Of a stretch of DNA of 14,760 nt, positions 8,007 through 14,720 are shown in pieces. The stretch covers positions 1 to 14,760 of the forward strand of contig NZ_CALGWU010000058.1 in assembly GCF_937936315.1 (NCBI RefSeq). Reading direction: 5' to 3'. The first letter of the stretch is position 1. Every line of letters begins with the position of its first letter. This DNA is from an uncultured Capnocytophaga sp. Its GTDB lineage: Bacteria; Bacteroidota; Bacteroidia; Flavobacteriales; Flavobacteriaceae. Made by a program: the position numbers and the translations under genes. The notes under the pieces were generated by a model. The model was given only the letters and a program-made list of their open reading frames with translations, was not told where the DNA came from and made no database searches.

Positions 8007-8948
8007 ATGGCAAACATTGAAAAGATAAAATGCCTCATTATAGGCTCAGGTCCTGCGGGCTATACTGCCGCTATTTATGCCTCTCGCGCAAACCTTAATC
8101 CTGTTCTCTACCAAGGAGGACAACCTGGTGGACAGCTCACTACTACCTTTGAGGTAGAAAACTTCCCCGGCTATCCTGAAGGCGTGATGGGCACCGAGAT
8201 GATGATGCAATTAGAGCAACAAGCTAAACGTTTTGGCACTGATATTCGCAACGGTTGGGTAACTAAAGTAGACTTCTCAGCTCATCCTCACAAAGTATGG
8301 GTAGACGACCAAGAACTCCACGCCGATGCGGTGATTATCGCTACAGGAGCTTCAGCTAAATACTTAGGGCTACCCTCAGAACAACACTACCTCCAAACAG
8401 GAGGTGGCGTATCGGCTTGCGCTGTGTGCGATGGTTTCTTCTATCGCAATCAACACGTGGCTATTGTAGGGGCAGGCGACTCGGCTTGTGAGGAAGCACT
8501 TTACTTGGCAAACCTTTGTTCAAAAGTAACAATGCTCGTACGTCGTGATGAGTTCCGCGCTTCGCAAATTATGAAGGAACGCGTACTCAATTCACCTAAA
8601 ATAGAAGTGCTTTTCAATACCGAAACTGAAGAAATTCTCGGTGACGGACAAATCGTTACAGGTATGAAAGTCCGCAACAACAAAACGGGAGAAATAAGTG
8701 AAATAGCCATCACAGGTTTCTTTGTAGCTATCGGTCACAAACCTAATACCGATGTATTTAAACCTTACATCGATACTGATGAGGTAGGCTATATCAAAAA
8801 CGTAGCGGGCACTTCGCTCACCAATGTAGCAGGAGTATTTGTTGCAGGTGATGCCGCCGATACTCGCTACCGCCAAGCCATTACTGCTGCCGGTTCAGGT
8901 TGTATGGCAGCGTTGGACGCAGAGAAATACCTTCTTACTCTTGAATAG
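8007..8948 (+). CDS. trxB: Thioredoxin-disulfide reductase (TrxB)
   Basis: This is a 313-residue FAD/NADPH enzyme of the low-molecular-weight type that reduces thioredoxin in the cytosol. It shows the FAD-binding IIGSGPAGYTAA (11-22), GGQPGGQL (37-44), the redox-active disulfide CAVC (138-141), the NADPH Rossmann motif VGAGDSACEEA (154-164), the NADPH-phosphate-binding VRRDEFRAS (178-186), and the C-terminal FAD motif VAGDAAD. Length and all key residues are normal. It has its own strong promoter and ends in a hairpin shared with the convergent operon, so it is probably transcribed alone. Confidence 0.97.
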   Translation: MANIEKIKCLIIGSGPAGYTAAIYASRANLNPVLYQGGQPGGQLTTTFEVENFPGYPEGVMGTEMMMQLEQQAKRFGTDIRNGWVTKVDFSAHPHKVWVDDQELHADAVIIATGASAKYLGLPSEQHYLQTGGGVSACAVCDGFFYRNQHVAIVGAGDSACEEALYLANLCSKVTMLVRRDEFRASQIMKERVLNSPKIEVLFNTETEEILGDGQIVTGMKVRNNKTGEISEIAITGFFVAIGHKPNTDVFKPYIDTDEVGYIKNVAGTSLTNVAGVFVAGDAADTRYRQAITAAGSGCMAALDAEKYLLTLE

Positions 8949-8976
8949 GTAAAAGGTAAGAGATAAAAGATAAGAA
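8948..8976. repeat. Purine-rich intergenic repeat, copy 2
   Basis: It begins at the last base of the trxB stop and carries GGTAAAAG, GGTAAGAG, ATAAAAG and ATAAGA blocks in tandem, ending against the left arm of the terminator hairpin. It is the longest copy in the window. Confidence 0.6.
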
Positions 8977-9010
8977 AGCGCGATGTTTATCATTTGAAAC
9001 ATCGCGCTTT
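8975..9010. terminator. Terminator hairpin between trxB and the convergent operon
   Basis: A perfect 14-bp stem, AAAGCGCGATGTTT (8975-8988) with its complement (8997-9010), closes an 8-base loop. It lies between converging genes, so it can serve both strands. The T-tracts on both sides are interrupted (TTTGCTATTTT on the plus strand), but the stem is very stable. A second short stem, CCAGC/GCTGG (9024-9037), followed by T-rich sequence, may help on the plus strand. Confidence 0.8.
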
Positions 9011-9041
9011 GCTATTTTACCTACCAGCTATTGCTGGATTG

Positions 9042-9064
9042 GTTTCTTACTTTTTATCTTTATT
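9042..9064. repeat. Inverted, degenerate copy of the purine-rich repeat
   Basis: The pyrimidine-rich TTTCTTACTTTTTATCTTTA is close to the complement of the repeat at 8948-8976, so the two flank the terminator hairpin as a larger imperfect inverted repeat. Its right end overlaps the stop codon of the LtaS-like gene. Confidence 0.35.
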
Positions 9065-10982
9065 TTAAACTAAGCTTATGGTTGATAATCCTATCCATAT
9101 AATCCTGCATAAAGGCTTTCAGGTCTTTGATACCTTTTTGAATTTCAGCATTATCTTCTTTACCTAAAAGATTGTTTTTCAAAGCTCCATCTTCTTTTTT
9201 ATACACCCCATTTACTTTGCCAGTTTCGTCTATGATATAAGTATAATTACCTTGCATCATTTGATACATCAGTGCATCCGAAATGAAAGCACGAGGTGTT
9301 TCATCAGGACGATTGGCAAACACACTGCGTCCCCAAGAGCGGAAAGGTTTTTTATAGCCTATCAAATCTACTAACGAAGGATAGATGTCTATTTGTTGAG
9401 CGATATCTGAATTTACCTGTTTAGGTACTAAATTAGGATTCGGGCTGTAAAACATTATCGCTGCTCCCCTACCTGTAATAGGCTCTTTATAAAGGTCGTA
9501 ATAAGTTTGATTAGGGTGATCATTCACAAAAGCAAAAATCGTATTGTTATACCAAGGTTGTTTTTTAGCACACTCAAAAAATCGTTTGAGCGCATAATCA
9601 GTATAGCCAATACATTGGTGAATCTCTAAATTCCCTTTAGGAAATTTACCCTCATATTGTTTAGGAATTTGAAAAGGGTGATGAGATGAGAGCGTGAAAA
9701 TAGTGCCTAAAAAAGGTTGTTCCTTTTCGGAATAAGTTCTGCACATATATTGGAAGAAAGGTTCATCCCAAATTCCCCAATGCCCATCGTCATCAGCATC
9801 GTTATTATACTCATTTTTACCGTAGTAATGGTCAAAACCTAAGATATTAGAAAAACCTAAGAATCCCATAGAGCCATTGGGTGCCGAATGGAAGAAAGAA
9901 GTATCGTACCCCATTTCTTTGGCGATAGACACCAAAGATTGTGTAGGTTGTTTCACATAAGGTGATGAGGTGTAAGCTACTTGAAAAGAAGGAATTCCCG
10001 CTAACATTGATGACATTCCGTGTATCGACTGGCGACCTGTGCAATAAGCGTTATCGAGCACATAAGAATGTTGAGAGAGCGAGTCTAAAAAAGGTGTATA
10101 CGATTTAAAATCAGGGATATGCGTTTTTTTATTCATACAACCCCAGTACTCTTTGCCAAAACTTTCTAAAATAAAGAGAACCACATTAGGTTGGGTTGTT
10201 ACTTCGCGGTTATATTGTTTAATAGGTTTTAAATTCTCATTAATATAAGCTTCATCTACAAAGTGATATTCTTTAAAACCTTTATTTTTACCCATACTGC
10301 GAATAAGGCAAAAAGGTGTGTTGAGAATTGCATCAGCCTGTGCTGTAATATTCACGTGTCGGCTAGCATCAAGCATATTGATAGGACGAGTATCCGAGGT
10401 AAAACCTCCTCCGCGTATAGCCATCATTATCAGAGTGCCAAAACCTAAGAAAAATACGATTGACCATCCAAAGTAAGATTTCTTTTGAGCAATAGGCACT
10501 TCGACGTTTTTCACGCGTTTATAAAGGAAAACCCAAAGAGCTATCAGTAAAAAGAAGCCTACGAACATATACCAATAGCCTCCTAAAAAGCTACTGAATA
10601 TTTTCATTTTGTTGTTTTCGTGTTCTATAACTGCAAACGATGCCGAAGTAAGGCGAGACTTGCTAAAAGGATAATATGCCATATCAATAAAATTGGTGGC
10701 ATAAGCAATCGTATTAGGTATAAAGTACGACCAAAAAACTACTTTCTGAAATTTCCTATGGGTATTTACCCACAAAGGTAGTAAACTGAGCAGTATAAAC
10801 AGCAAGTTAGTATACATTATAGCACAGTTATCAAACGCTAATCCATAATAAAAAAGGTCTGATAAGTTATAATCACCCATTTCTCCGTGATTGAAATAGA
10901 TAAACAAAGCACGGGCAATAGCATAAAACAAATATACCAAGAAGATACGGTATAAAAAAACTATATATTCTCTAATTCTCAT
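9060..10982 (-). CDS. LtaS-like membrane sulfatase-fold transferase/hydrolase
   Basis: The 640-residue protein has about five N-terminal membrane segments (near 7-30, 43-72, 81-100, 135-155, 170-190) and a large periplasmic domain of the alkaline phosphatase/sulfatase superfamily (about 263-560). This is the layout of lipoteichoic acid synthase LtaS. Candidate metal ligands are E273 (LFILESFG), D488-H489 (VNDHPN) and H434/H435 (SSHHPF). The nucleophile region reads CTGRQSIHGMSSMLAGIP; S319 is the most likely nucleophile, whereas LtaS uses a Thr in a KTS context. Gram-negative Bacteroidota do not make lipoteichoic acid, so a phosphoglycerol- or phosphoethanolamine-type transfer onto an envelope glycan or lipid is more likely, but the substrate is unknown. 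It is the third gene of an operon after surE, 13 bases behind the small membrane protein. Confidence 0.8.
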   Translation of the reverse strand: MRIREYIVFLYRIFLVYLFYAIARALFIYFNHGEMGDYNLSDLFYYGLAFDNCAIMYTNLLFILLSLLPLWVNTHRKFQKVVFWSYFIPNTIAYATNFIDMAYYPFSKSRLTSASFAVIEHENNKMKIFSSFLGGYWYMFVGFFLLIALWVFLYKRVKNVEVPIAQKKSYFGWSIVFFLGFGTLIMMAIRGGGFTSDTRPINMLDASRHVNITAQADAILNTPFCLIRSMGKNKGFKEYHFVDEAYINENLKPIKQYNREVTTQPNVVLFILESFGKEYWGCMNKKTHIPDFKSYTPFLDSLSQHSYVLDNAYCTGRQSIHGMSSMLAGIPSFQVAYTSSPYVKQPTQSLVSIAKEMGYDTSFFHSAPNGSMGFLGFSNILGFDHYYGKNEYNNDADDDGHWGIWDEPFFQYMCRTYSEKEQPFLGTIFTLSSHHPFQIPKQYEGKFPKGNLEIHQCIGYTDYALKRFFECAKKQPWYNNTIFAFVNDHPNQTYYDLYKEPITGRGAAIMFYSPNPNLVPKQVNSDIAQQIDIYPSLVDLIGYKKPFRSWGRSVFANRPDETPRAFISDALMYQMMQGNYTYIIDETGKVNGVYKKEDGALKNNLLGKEDNAEIQKGIKDLKAFMQDYMDRIINHKLSLK

Positions 10983-10995
10983 TGTATTTAGTTTT

Positions 10996-11298
10996 TTAAA
11001 TGATTTGTAATATTAAAATAATGATGGTAAGCACTGCCGAAGCGATAAGCACCCCTCTGGCGCGTTCGTTTTCATAACGATTGATAAAAAAGAAGAAAAC
11101 AGCAAGGTCTAACAAGGCGCCCAACATAATGAGTTTTCCCAAATAGCCTCTGTAGTAAGCATCTTGAAGGGTTACACCAATACTGTTTTTAGAAAAAATA
11201 AGGATATAAGCTAATATCCCAATTGCATTAGCCAATATCCCTATTGTAAAACCTATAAATTGATTTTTTCGGTTGTAGTTCATATCTATAAATCCCAT
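10996..11298 (-). CDS. Small integral membrane protein, unknown function
   Basis: This protein of 100 residues (95 if started at the second Met) has three hydrophobic segments, about 16-36 (GILANAIGILAYILIF), 52-69 (KLIMLGALLDLAVFFFFI) and 79-98. A charged loop (NRYENERARG) lies between the last two. The first ATG lies inside the surE end (13-nt overlap); the second, at 11281-11283, falls two bases after the surE stop and is an equally good start. I recognise no family. It lies between surE and the LtaS-like gene with minimal spacing, so it is probably cotranscribed. Confidence 0.7.
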   Translation of the reverse strand: MGFIDMNYNRKNQFIGFTIGILANAIGILAYILIFSKNSIGVTLQDAYYRGYLGKLIMLGALLDLAVFFFFINRYENERARGVLIASAVLTIIILILQII

Positions 11299-12056
11299 TG
11301 TTTTAGCGGTTCAATATTTTGGTGAGCAGTAAGGTCAAACTGAATAGGCACAACCGATATATAGCCATTTTCAAGCGCCCATTGGTCGGTGTCAGTACCT
11401 TTATCTTCATTCACAAAAGTACCTGTCATCCAATAATATACTCTTCCCTGTGGATTTATACGTTTGTCAAAACTTTCTATCCATCGAGAGCGTGCTTGTC
11501 GGCATATTTTCACCCCTTTAATTTCTTCCTTCTTGATATTAGGGATGTTTACGTTCAGCACTGTTCCTTTAGGCAACCCATTGGCAAGCACCTTCTCAGC
11601 AATATTTTTAATATAAGAGCGCGCTTGAGAGAAATCAGCATTCCAACTGGGGTCTAACAACGAAAAACCAATAGCAGGAATTCCCTCAGTACCCGCCTCA
11701 ATAGCTGCACTCATCGTTCCTGAATATATCACGTTGATAGAAGCATTGGAACCGTGATTGATACCACTCACACACAAATCGGGCAGACGACCGTTCAGCA
11801 CTTCGTGTTTGGCTATTTTCACACAATCAGCAGGAGTACCACTACAAGCGTATTCTTTAGTTCCTTCTTGACTTGTGGGTACAGGATCGCAATACATAGT
11901 AGTATCAAGGGTAACAGCGTGACCTTTACCACTTTGAGGCGAATCTGGGGCTACTACCACCACATCGCCTAATTCTTTCATTATATCAATTAAATAACGG
12001 ATACCAGGAGCGGTAATACCATCATCGTTTGTTACTAATATCAAAGGTTTTTGCAT
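11286..12056 (-). CDS. surE: 5'/3'-nucleotidase SurE
   Basis: SurE is a divalent-metal nucleoside monophosphate phosphatase that also acts on short polyphosphate, linked to stationary-phase survival. With the start at 12056 it has 256 residues, a normal size. Metal-site residues are D11-D12 in LVTNDDG (7-13), S42 in PDSPQSGKGHAVT and N100 in SGINHGSN. The frame continues to an ATG at 12110, but those 18 extra residues are hydrophobic and not part of the family, and a well-matched promoter at 12088-12117 would start transcription after that ATG. MQKPLILVTNDDG is therefore the real start. It heads an operon with the small membrane protein and the LtaS-like gene. Confidence 0.95.
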   Translation of the reverse strand: MQKPLILVTNDDGITAPGIRYLIDIMKELGDVVVVAPDSPQSGKGHAVTLDTTMYCDPVPTSQEGTKEYACSGTPADCVKIAKHEVLNGRLPDLCVSGINHGSNASINVIYSGTMSAAIEAGTEGIPAIGFSLLDPSWNADFSQARSYIKNIAEKVLANGLPKGTVLNVNIPNIKKEEIKGVKICRQARSRWIESFDKRINPQGRVYYWMTGTFVNEDKGTDTDQWALENGYISVVPIQFDLTAHQNIEPLKQWDL

Positions 12057-12087
12057 ATTCAAAAAAACGTAAAAAATATTAAGCGCA

Positions 12088-12117
12088 CAAAAGTACAAAA
12101 TAATTAACAATTTACAA
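12088..12117 (-). promoter_or_regulatory. Promoter of surE operon
   Basis: On the minus strand, TTG (12115-12117) is followed by 19 bases and TACTTTTG (12088-12095), a full match to TAnnTTTG. The start site would be near 12081, about 25 bases before the ATG at 12056. The TTG lies inside a tandem AT-rich repeat. This site fixes the surE start. Confidence 0.65.
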
Positions 12118-12132
12118 TCAACAATTTACAAC
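12102..12132. repeat. AT-rich tandem repeat upstream of surE
   Basis: Two copies of AACAATTTACAA at 14-base spacing (12106-12118 and 12120-12132) follow an AATTAACAATTT start. The sequence resembles the AATTAACAATTG repeat in the 23S-5S spacer (14652-14685). The -33 element of the surE promoter lies in the first copy. Confidence 0.6.
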
Positions 12133-12204
12133 TATTCAAAAAAAGATATAATTTTGCTATTTCAACAAACCTCCTAACCAAAGATAAAAAGTAATTACCA
12201 ACAT

Positions 12205-12646
12205 TTAAAAATCTTTATTTTTTGTATCTATCAAAATCGTTACTGGACCATCGTTACAGAGATTTACCTGCATCATTGCTCCGAATTGCCCCGTAGGCAC
12301 TTGCTTGCCAAGTAATGTTTCCACTTGTCTTACAAATGCCTCATAGATAGGAATTGCAACTTCTGGACGTGCTGCCCTGATATAGCTGGGGCGATTGCCT
12401 TTTTTAGTAGCAGCGTGCAAAGTGAATTGCGACACGATAAGCACCTCGCCATCTACATCTCATCACATCATTTTCATCTTCAAAAATGCGTAAATTCACT
12501 ATTTTAGCCGATAGCCACGCAATATCCTCATCAGTATCACTATCTTCTATCCCTACCAATACTAATAAGCCTTTATTGATAGAGGCTACCGTTTGCTTCT
12601 CTATATCCACTGAAGCGTGGGTTACTTTTTGAATAACTACTCTCAT
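12205..12646 (-). pseudogene. dtd: D-aminoacyl-tRNA deacylase, frame broken by an internal deletion
   Basis: Dtd removes D-amino acids wrongly attached to tRNA. The N-terminal part (from ATG 12646) reads MRVVIQKVTHASVDIE up to ENDVM, then leaves frame near 12460. The other frame continues DVDGEVLIVSQFTLHAATKKGNRPS through NDGPVTILID to the stop at 12205. The active-site SQFTL and the Gly-cisPro motif (NDGPVT) are both present but in a different frame from the N terminus. Family members have about ten residues between this Met and the VLxVSQF strand (E. coli: NLNVQQAGGS). Here five residues are missing, which fits a 14-nt deletion; restoring it would give 151 residues, the normal length. As read, the product is a truncated 80-residue protein. 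It is either a true pseudogene or a sequence error. Confidence 0.85.
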
Positions 12647-12675
12647 ACTCTTTCATTTTTTAATTGGTTATTTTA

Positions 12676-13059
12676 TTAATCAAGAATATATAAAGGGATA
12701 TCTTTCTGCTGAAAAAACTCTTTAAATAGCATCAATACAAAACCAAAGTCATAGCAAATAGTATTCTCGTCATACAAATCACCATTAATCTCTATCTTAT
12801 TGTGGGTGGCAAGTCTTCTATTATAACTACGAGGATATTTCTCTTGAGGATTATCAAGGTCTGTAGTATAATAGAGCAACAAATACTTGCCATTATCTAT
12901 TTGGCAAGAAAGGCAATCAGCATCCCAAGTATCATCTATTGCTAAACGAATTTTAGCCTCTTCAATTTGTGAAAAAGGAATCAATTTTTGTATGAGTTCG
13001 TCTAGAGAATTAATTATATATTCTTTATATTTCTTAGGTTTCCTGAGTGTTAATATCAT
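12676..13059 (-). CDS. Hypothetical protein, immunity-like in size and context
   Basis: This is a 127-residue soluble protein with no signal peptide or membrane segment. It contains a beta-rich middle (KIRLAIDDTWDADCLSCQI, KYLLLYYTTDLDNP) and a C-terminal helix with YDFGFVLMLFKEFFQQKDIP. I do not recognise a family with confidence; the small size, acidic character, beta strands and a final aromatic helix recall Imm1-type immunity proteins, but this is only a resemblance. Its ATG overlaps the TGA of the upstream gene as ATGA, so the pair is translationally coupled, and dtd follows 29 bases downstream. Confidence 0.6.
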   Translation of the reverse strand: MILTLRKPKKYKEYIINSLDELIQKLIPFSQIEEAKIRLAIDDTWDADCLSCQIDNGKYLLLYYTTDLDNPQEKYPRSYNRRLATHNKIEINGDLYDENTICYDFGFVLMLFKEFFQQKDIPLYILD

Positions 13060-13343
13060 AATAATCCTTCTTTAAGTCCTAACATTAAAGCCTTTTTCTT
13101 AAAATCAGCAATCACTTGTAGTGGAGTTTCTGCTTCATACTTAATATTCAAGTTTAATTTTCCTATTTCCTCTTCCAATATTTCCTCTTCAGTATCTTTA
13201 TATACATAACACCATAAATAGTAGCCTTTAAACTTTAAAGTAAGTTCATCATATTGTTTATCAAAACTGATAAGGTCTTCTTTAAAAAGATTTTTAAGAA
13301 TATTTAAAGAAGTTTGCATAGTAAAAAAACCTTCTTTTGCCAT
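13056..13343 (-). CDS. Hypothetical small protein
   Basis: This 95-residue protein begins MAKEGFFTMQTSLNILKNLF. It has a strand-like KFKGYYLWCYVYKD segment, an acidic stretch (DTEEEILEEEIGKL) and a C-terminal helix (QVIADFKKKALMLG). An alternative start is the second Met, residue 9. No known family is recognised. It ends in TGA overlapping the next ATG, which suggests the two small genes form one unit. That TGA also shows the organism uses TGA as a stop. Confidence 0.55.
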   Translation of the reverse strand: MAKEGFFTMQTSLNILKNLFKEDLISFDKQYDELTLKFKGYYLWCYVYKDTEEEILEEEIGKLNLNIKYEAETPLQVIADFKKKALMLGLKEGLL

Positions 13344-13395
13344 AAATATTTAATCAAATAGAGGAAAGTTAAGATTTTAACAACATACCTGAAAA

Positions 13396-13440
13396 ACATT
13401 ACTATAACCATTTATTAAAATAAATCATTTATAGTAATGT
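13396..13440 (-). terminator. Candidate terminator hairpin over the LRR gene stop
   Basis: A perfect 12-bp inverted repeat ACATTACTATAA (13396-13407) with TTATAGTAATGT (13429-13440) encloses a further ATTTAT/ATAAAT pairing (13410-13415, 13420-13425). On the minus strand it is followed by TTTTC. It spans the LRR stop codon (13415-13417). The stem is AT-rich, so its strength is uncertain. Confidence 0.5.
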
Positions 13441-14263
13441 CATAACTGTTTCTTACTGGAATAAAAAATCTTTGTAAATTATTATTATTCAGAAGATGCT
13501 TGATGCGATTATCCTTCACATAAGTTTTCCCGATAAAACGAACTTCTTTTAGGTTAGGTAAATTAGAGAGAAAATCAATAGAAGATATTTCACCAGCATT
13601 CTCTATAATGATGGTCTCTAAATTTGACAAATTACCTAACATTTCCCAATTAGTAATCTTACTACAATTACTGATTGCAACTGATTTCAAAGTCAGTACT
13701 TTCTTTATCCAACTAATATCTGTCATTTTTGAATTATATCCCATCCCAAGATGTTCTATATTACACATATTCTCAATAGCATTAAATTCAGAGAGTTTAA
13801 ATTTCATCAAGCCTAATCTTTTTAATTTGCTAAACACTACAAAATCTTCTGAGGATTTCCCTACATAATTATCTATGAATAAATATTCCAGCTGTTGAGC
13901 TTTGAAAATAGAAGCACAAGTTTTTTTATCATAATTCAAATAAACACAGCATAACTTAGGGAGGAAATCAAAAGGAATAGGCGTCCCTGATTTTCCCTGA
14001 ATTTTTAAATAGATTATATGAGACAACTTTTTTAGCACATCAAGTGTAGGGTAATATACATCAGGAAATGAAAGTCCCTCTAAAAAAGGTAGATTACTTA
14101 AATCATCTAACTTATTCATTTCTTCATTTGTAGACATTCTTATGACCAAACTATTAATGTGATTAGACATTAGAAAGTCCTTATCTATTTTTTCTGTACC
14201 TATATCTAAAGTAAGACCTCAAAGAATTTTACCAAAAACATCTTTTCTATGTATATATGTCAT
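13415..14263 (-). pseudogene. Leucine-rich-repeat protein, interrupted by an in-frame TGA
   Basis: The uninterrupted part, from ATG 14170, is a 251-residue protein of about nine irregular leucine-rich repeats (LPFLEGLSF, LKKLSHIIYLKI, FSKLKRLGLMKF, LGNLSNLETIII, LSNLPNLKEVRF), with no signal peptide or membrane anchor. The same frame runs upstream for another 31 codons to an ATG at 14263. It reads MTYIHRKDVFGKIL, then TGA (14219-14221), then GLTLDIGTEKIDKDFL and on into the LRR part. The sense of this sequence suggests the original gene began at 14263 and codon 15 is now a stop. Translation could still restart at 14170. The function is unknown; cytosolic LRR proteins of this size sometimes act as immunity proteins in toxin loci, but no toxin is seen here. 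A TGA stop in the neighbouring gene argues against recoding. Confidence 0.6.
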
Positions 14264-14381
14264 AAATAATCATTCTTATAAGTTAAATATTCCCACAAGA
14301 AATATGCCACTAGATTCCTTTTCTACTCCATACTTACTCAAAAATGCAAAACACTATAAAAGTATCACTTAAACATTAAAT

Positions 14382-14419
14382 AATAAAAAAAGAGCAACTC
14401 TTTATCAGAATTGCTCTTT
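14382..14419 (-). terminator. Rho-independent terminator of the rRNA operon
   Basis: A 9-bp stem, AAAGAGCAA (14389-14397) with TTGCTCTTT (14411-14419), and a 13-base loop are followed on the minus strand by TTTTTTATT. It lies a few bases after the 3' end of 5S rRNA. Confidence 0.85.
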
Positions 14420-14424
14420 ATAAG

Positions 14425-14531
14425 AAGGCGGCGACATACTCTCCCACGTGACCGTAGTACCATCTGCGCTAAAAGGTTTAACTGCTCTGTTCGGAATGGT
14501 AAGAGGTGAGACCTTTGACTATAACCACCTT
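14425..14531 (-). rRNA. rrf: 5S ribosomal RNA
   Basis: Read on the minus strand it begins AAGGTGGTTATAG and ends GTCGCCGCCTT. The ends pair as helix I (AAGGTGG with CCGCCTT, one G-U). The conserved CATTCCGAACAGAGCAGTTA loop B/C segment and GATGGTACTACGG are present. The length of about 107 nt and the order (after 23S) fit bacterial 5S. The ends are good to within a few bases. Confidence 0.95.
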
Positions 14532-14542
14532 AAATCGTTTTA

Positions 14543-14564
14543 GGTAAGAGGTAAAAGATAAGAG
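14543..14564. repeat. Purine-rich intergenic repeat, copy 3
   Basis: GGTAAGAG, GTAAAAG and ATAAGAG blocks in tandem lie just upstream of the 5S gene in the 23S-5S spacer. They match the copies at 2882-2903 and 8948-8976. Confidence 0.6.
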
Positions 14565-14651
14565 CTTTTTAAAACTCTTTTTTGTATCTTAACCTTAAAA
14601 TACCTATCCTAATCATATTTTTAACATATAGGGATAAAAAACATATTTTTT

Positions 14652-14685
14652 CAATTAACAATTGACAATTAATAATTAACAATTG
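14652..14685. repeat. AT-rich tandem repeat in the 23S-5S spacer
   Basis: The segment is built from CAATTAACAATTGAC and its near-repeats, ending AATTAACAATTG, with internal CAATTG palindromic character. It is related to the repeat at 12102-12132 and to ATTGACAAATTGACAG at 7933-7948. Confidence 0.6.
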
Positions 14686-14720
14686 TTGTGACTAACATTT
14701 TTGTAAAAAAGAATGCTGCG

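Noticed and set aside
14219..14221. TGA in the LRR frame as selenocysteine or a recoded codon
   Set aside because: No selenoprotein family is involved, and TGA is a normal stop in the neighbouring gene (13056-13058).
14652..14685. Short tandem repeats as a CRISPR array
   Set aside because: The units are about 14 bases, AT-rich and contiguous with no unique spacers, and no cas gene is present.
14532..14720. tRNA in the 23S-5S spacer
   Set aside because: No cloverleaf, T-loop GTTCRA or CCA-like end could be found on either strand; only AT-rich sequence and two repeats are seen.
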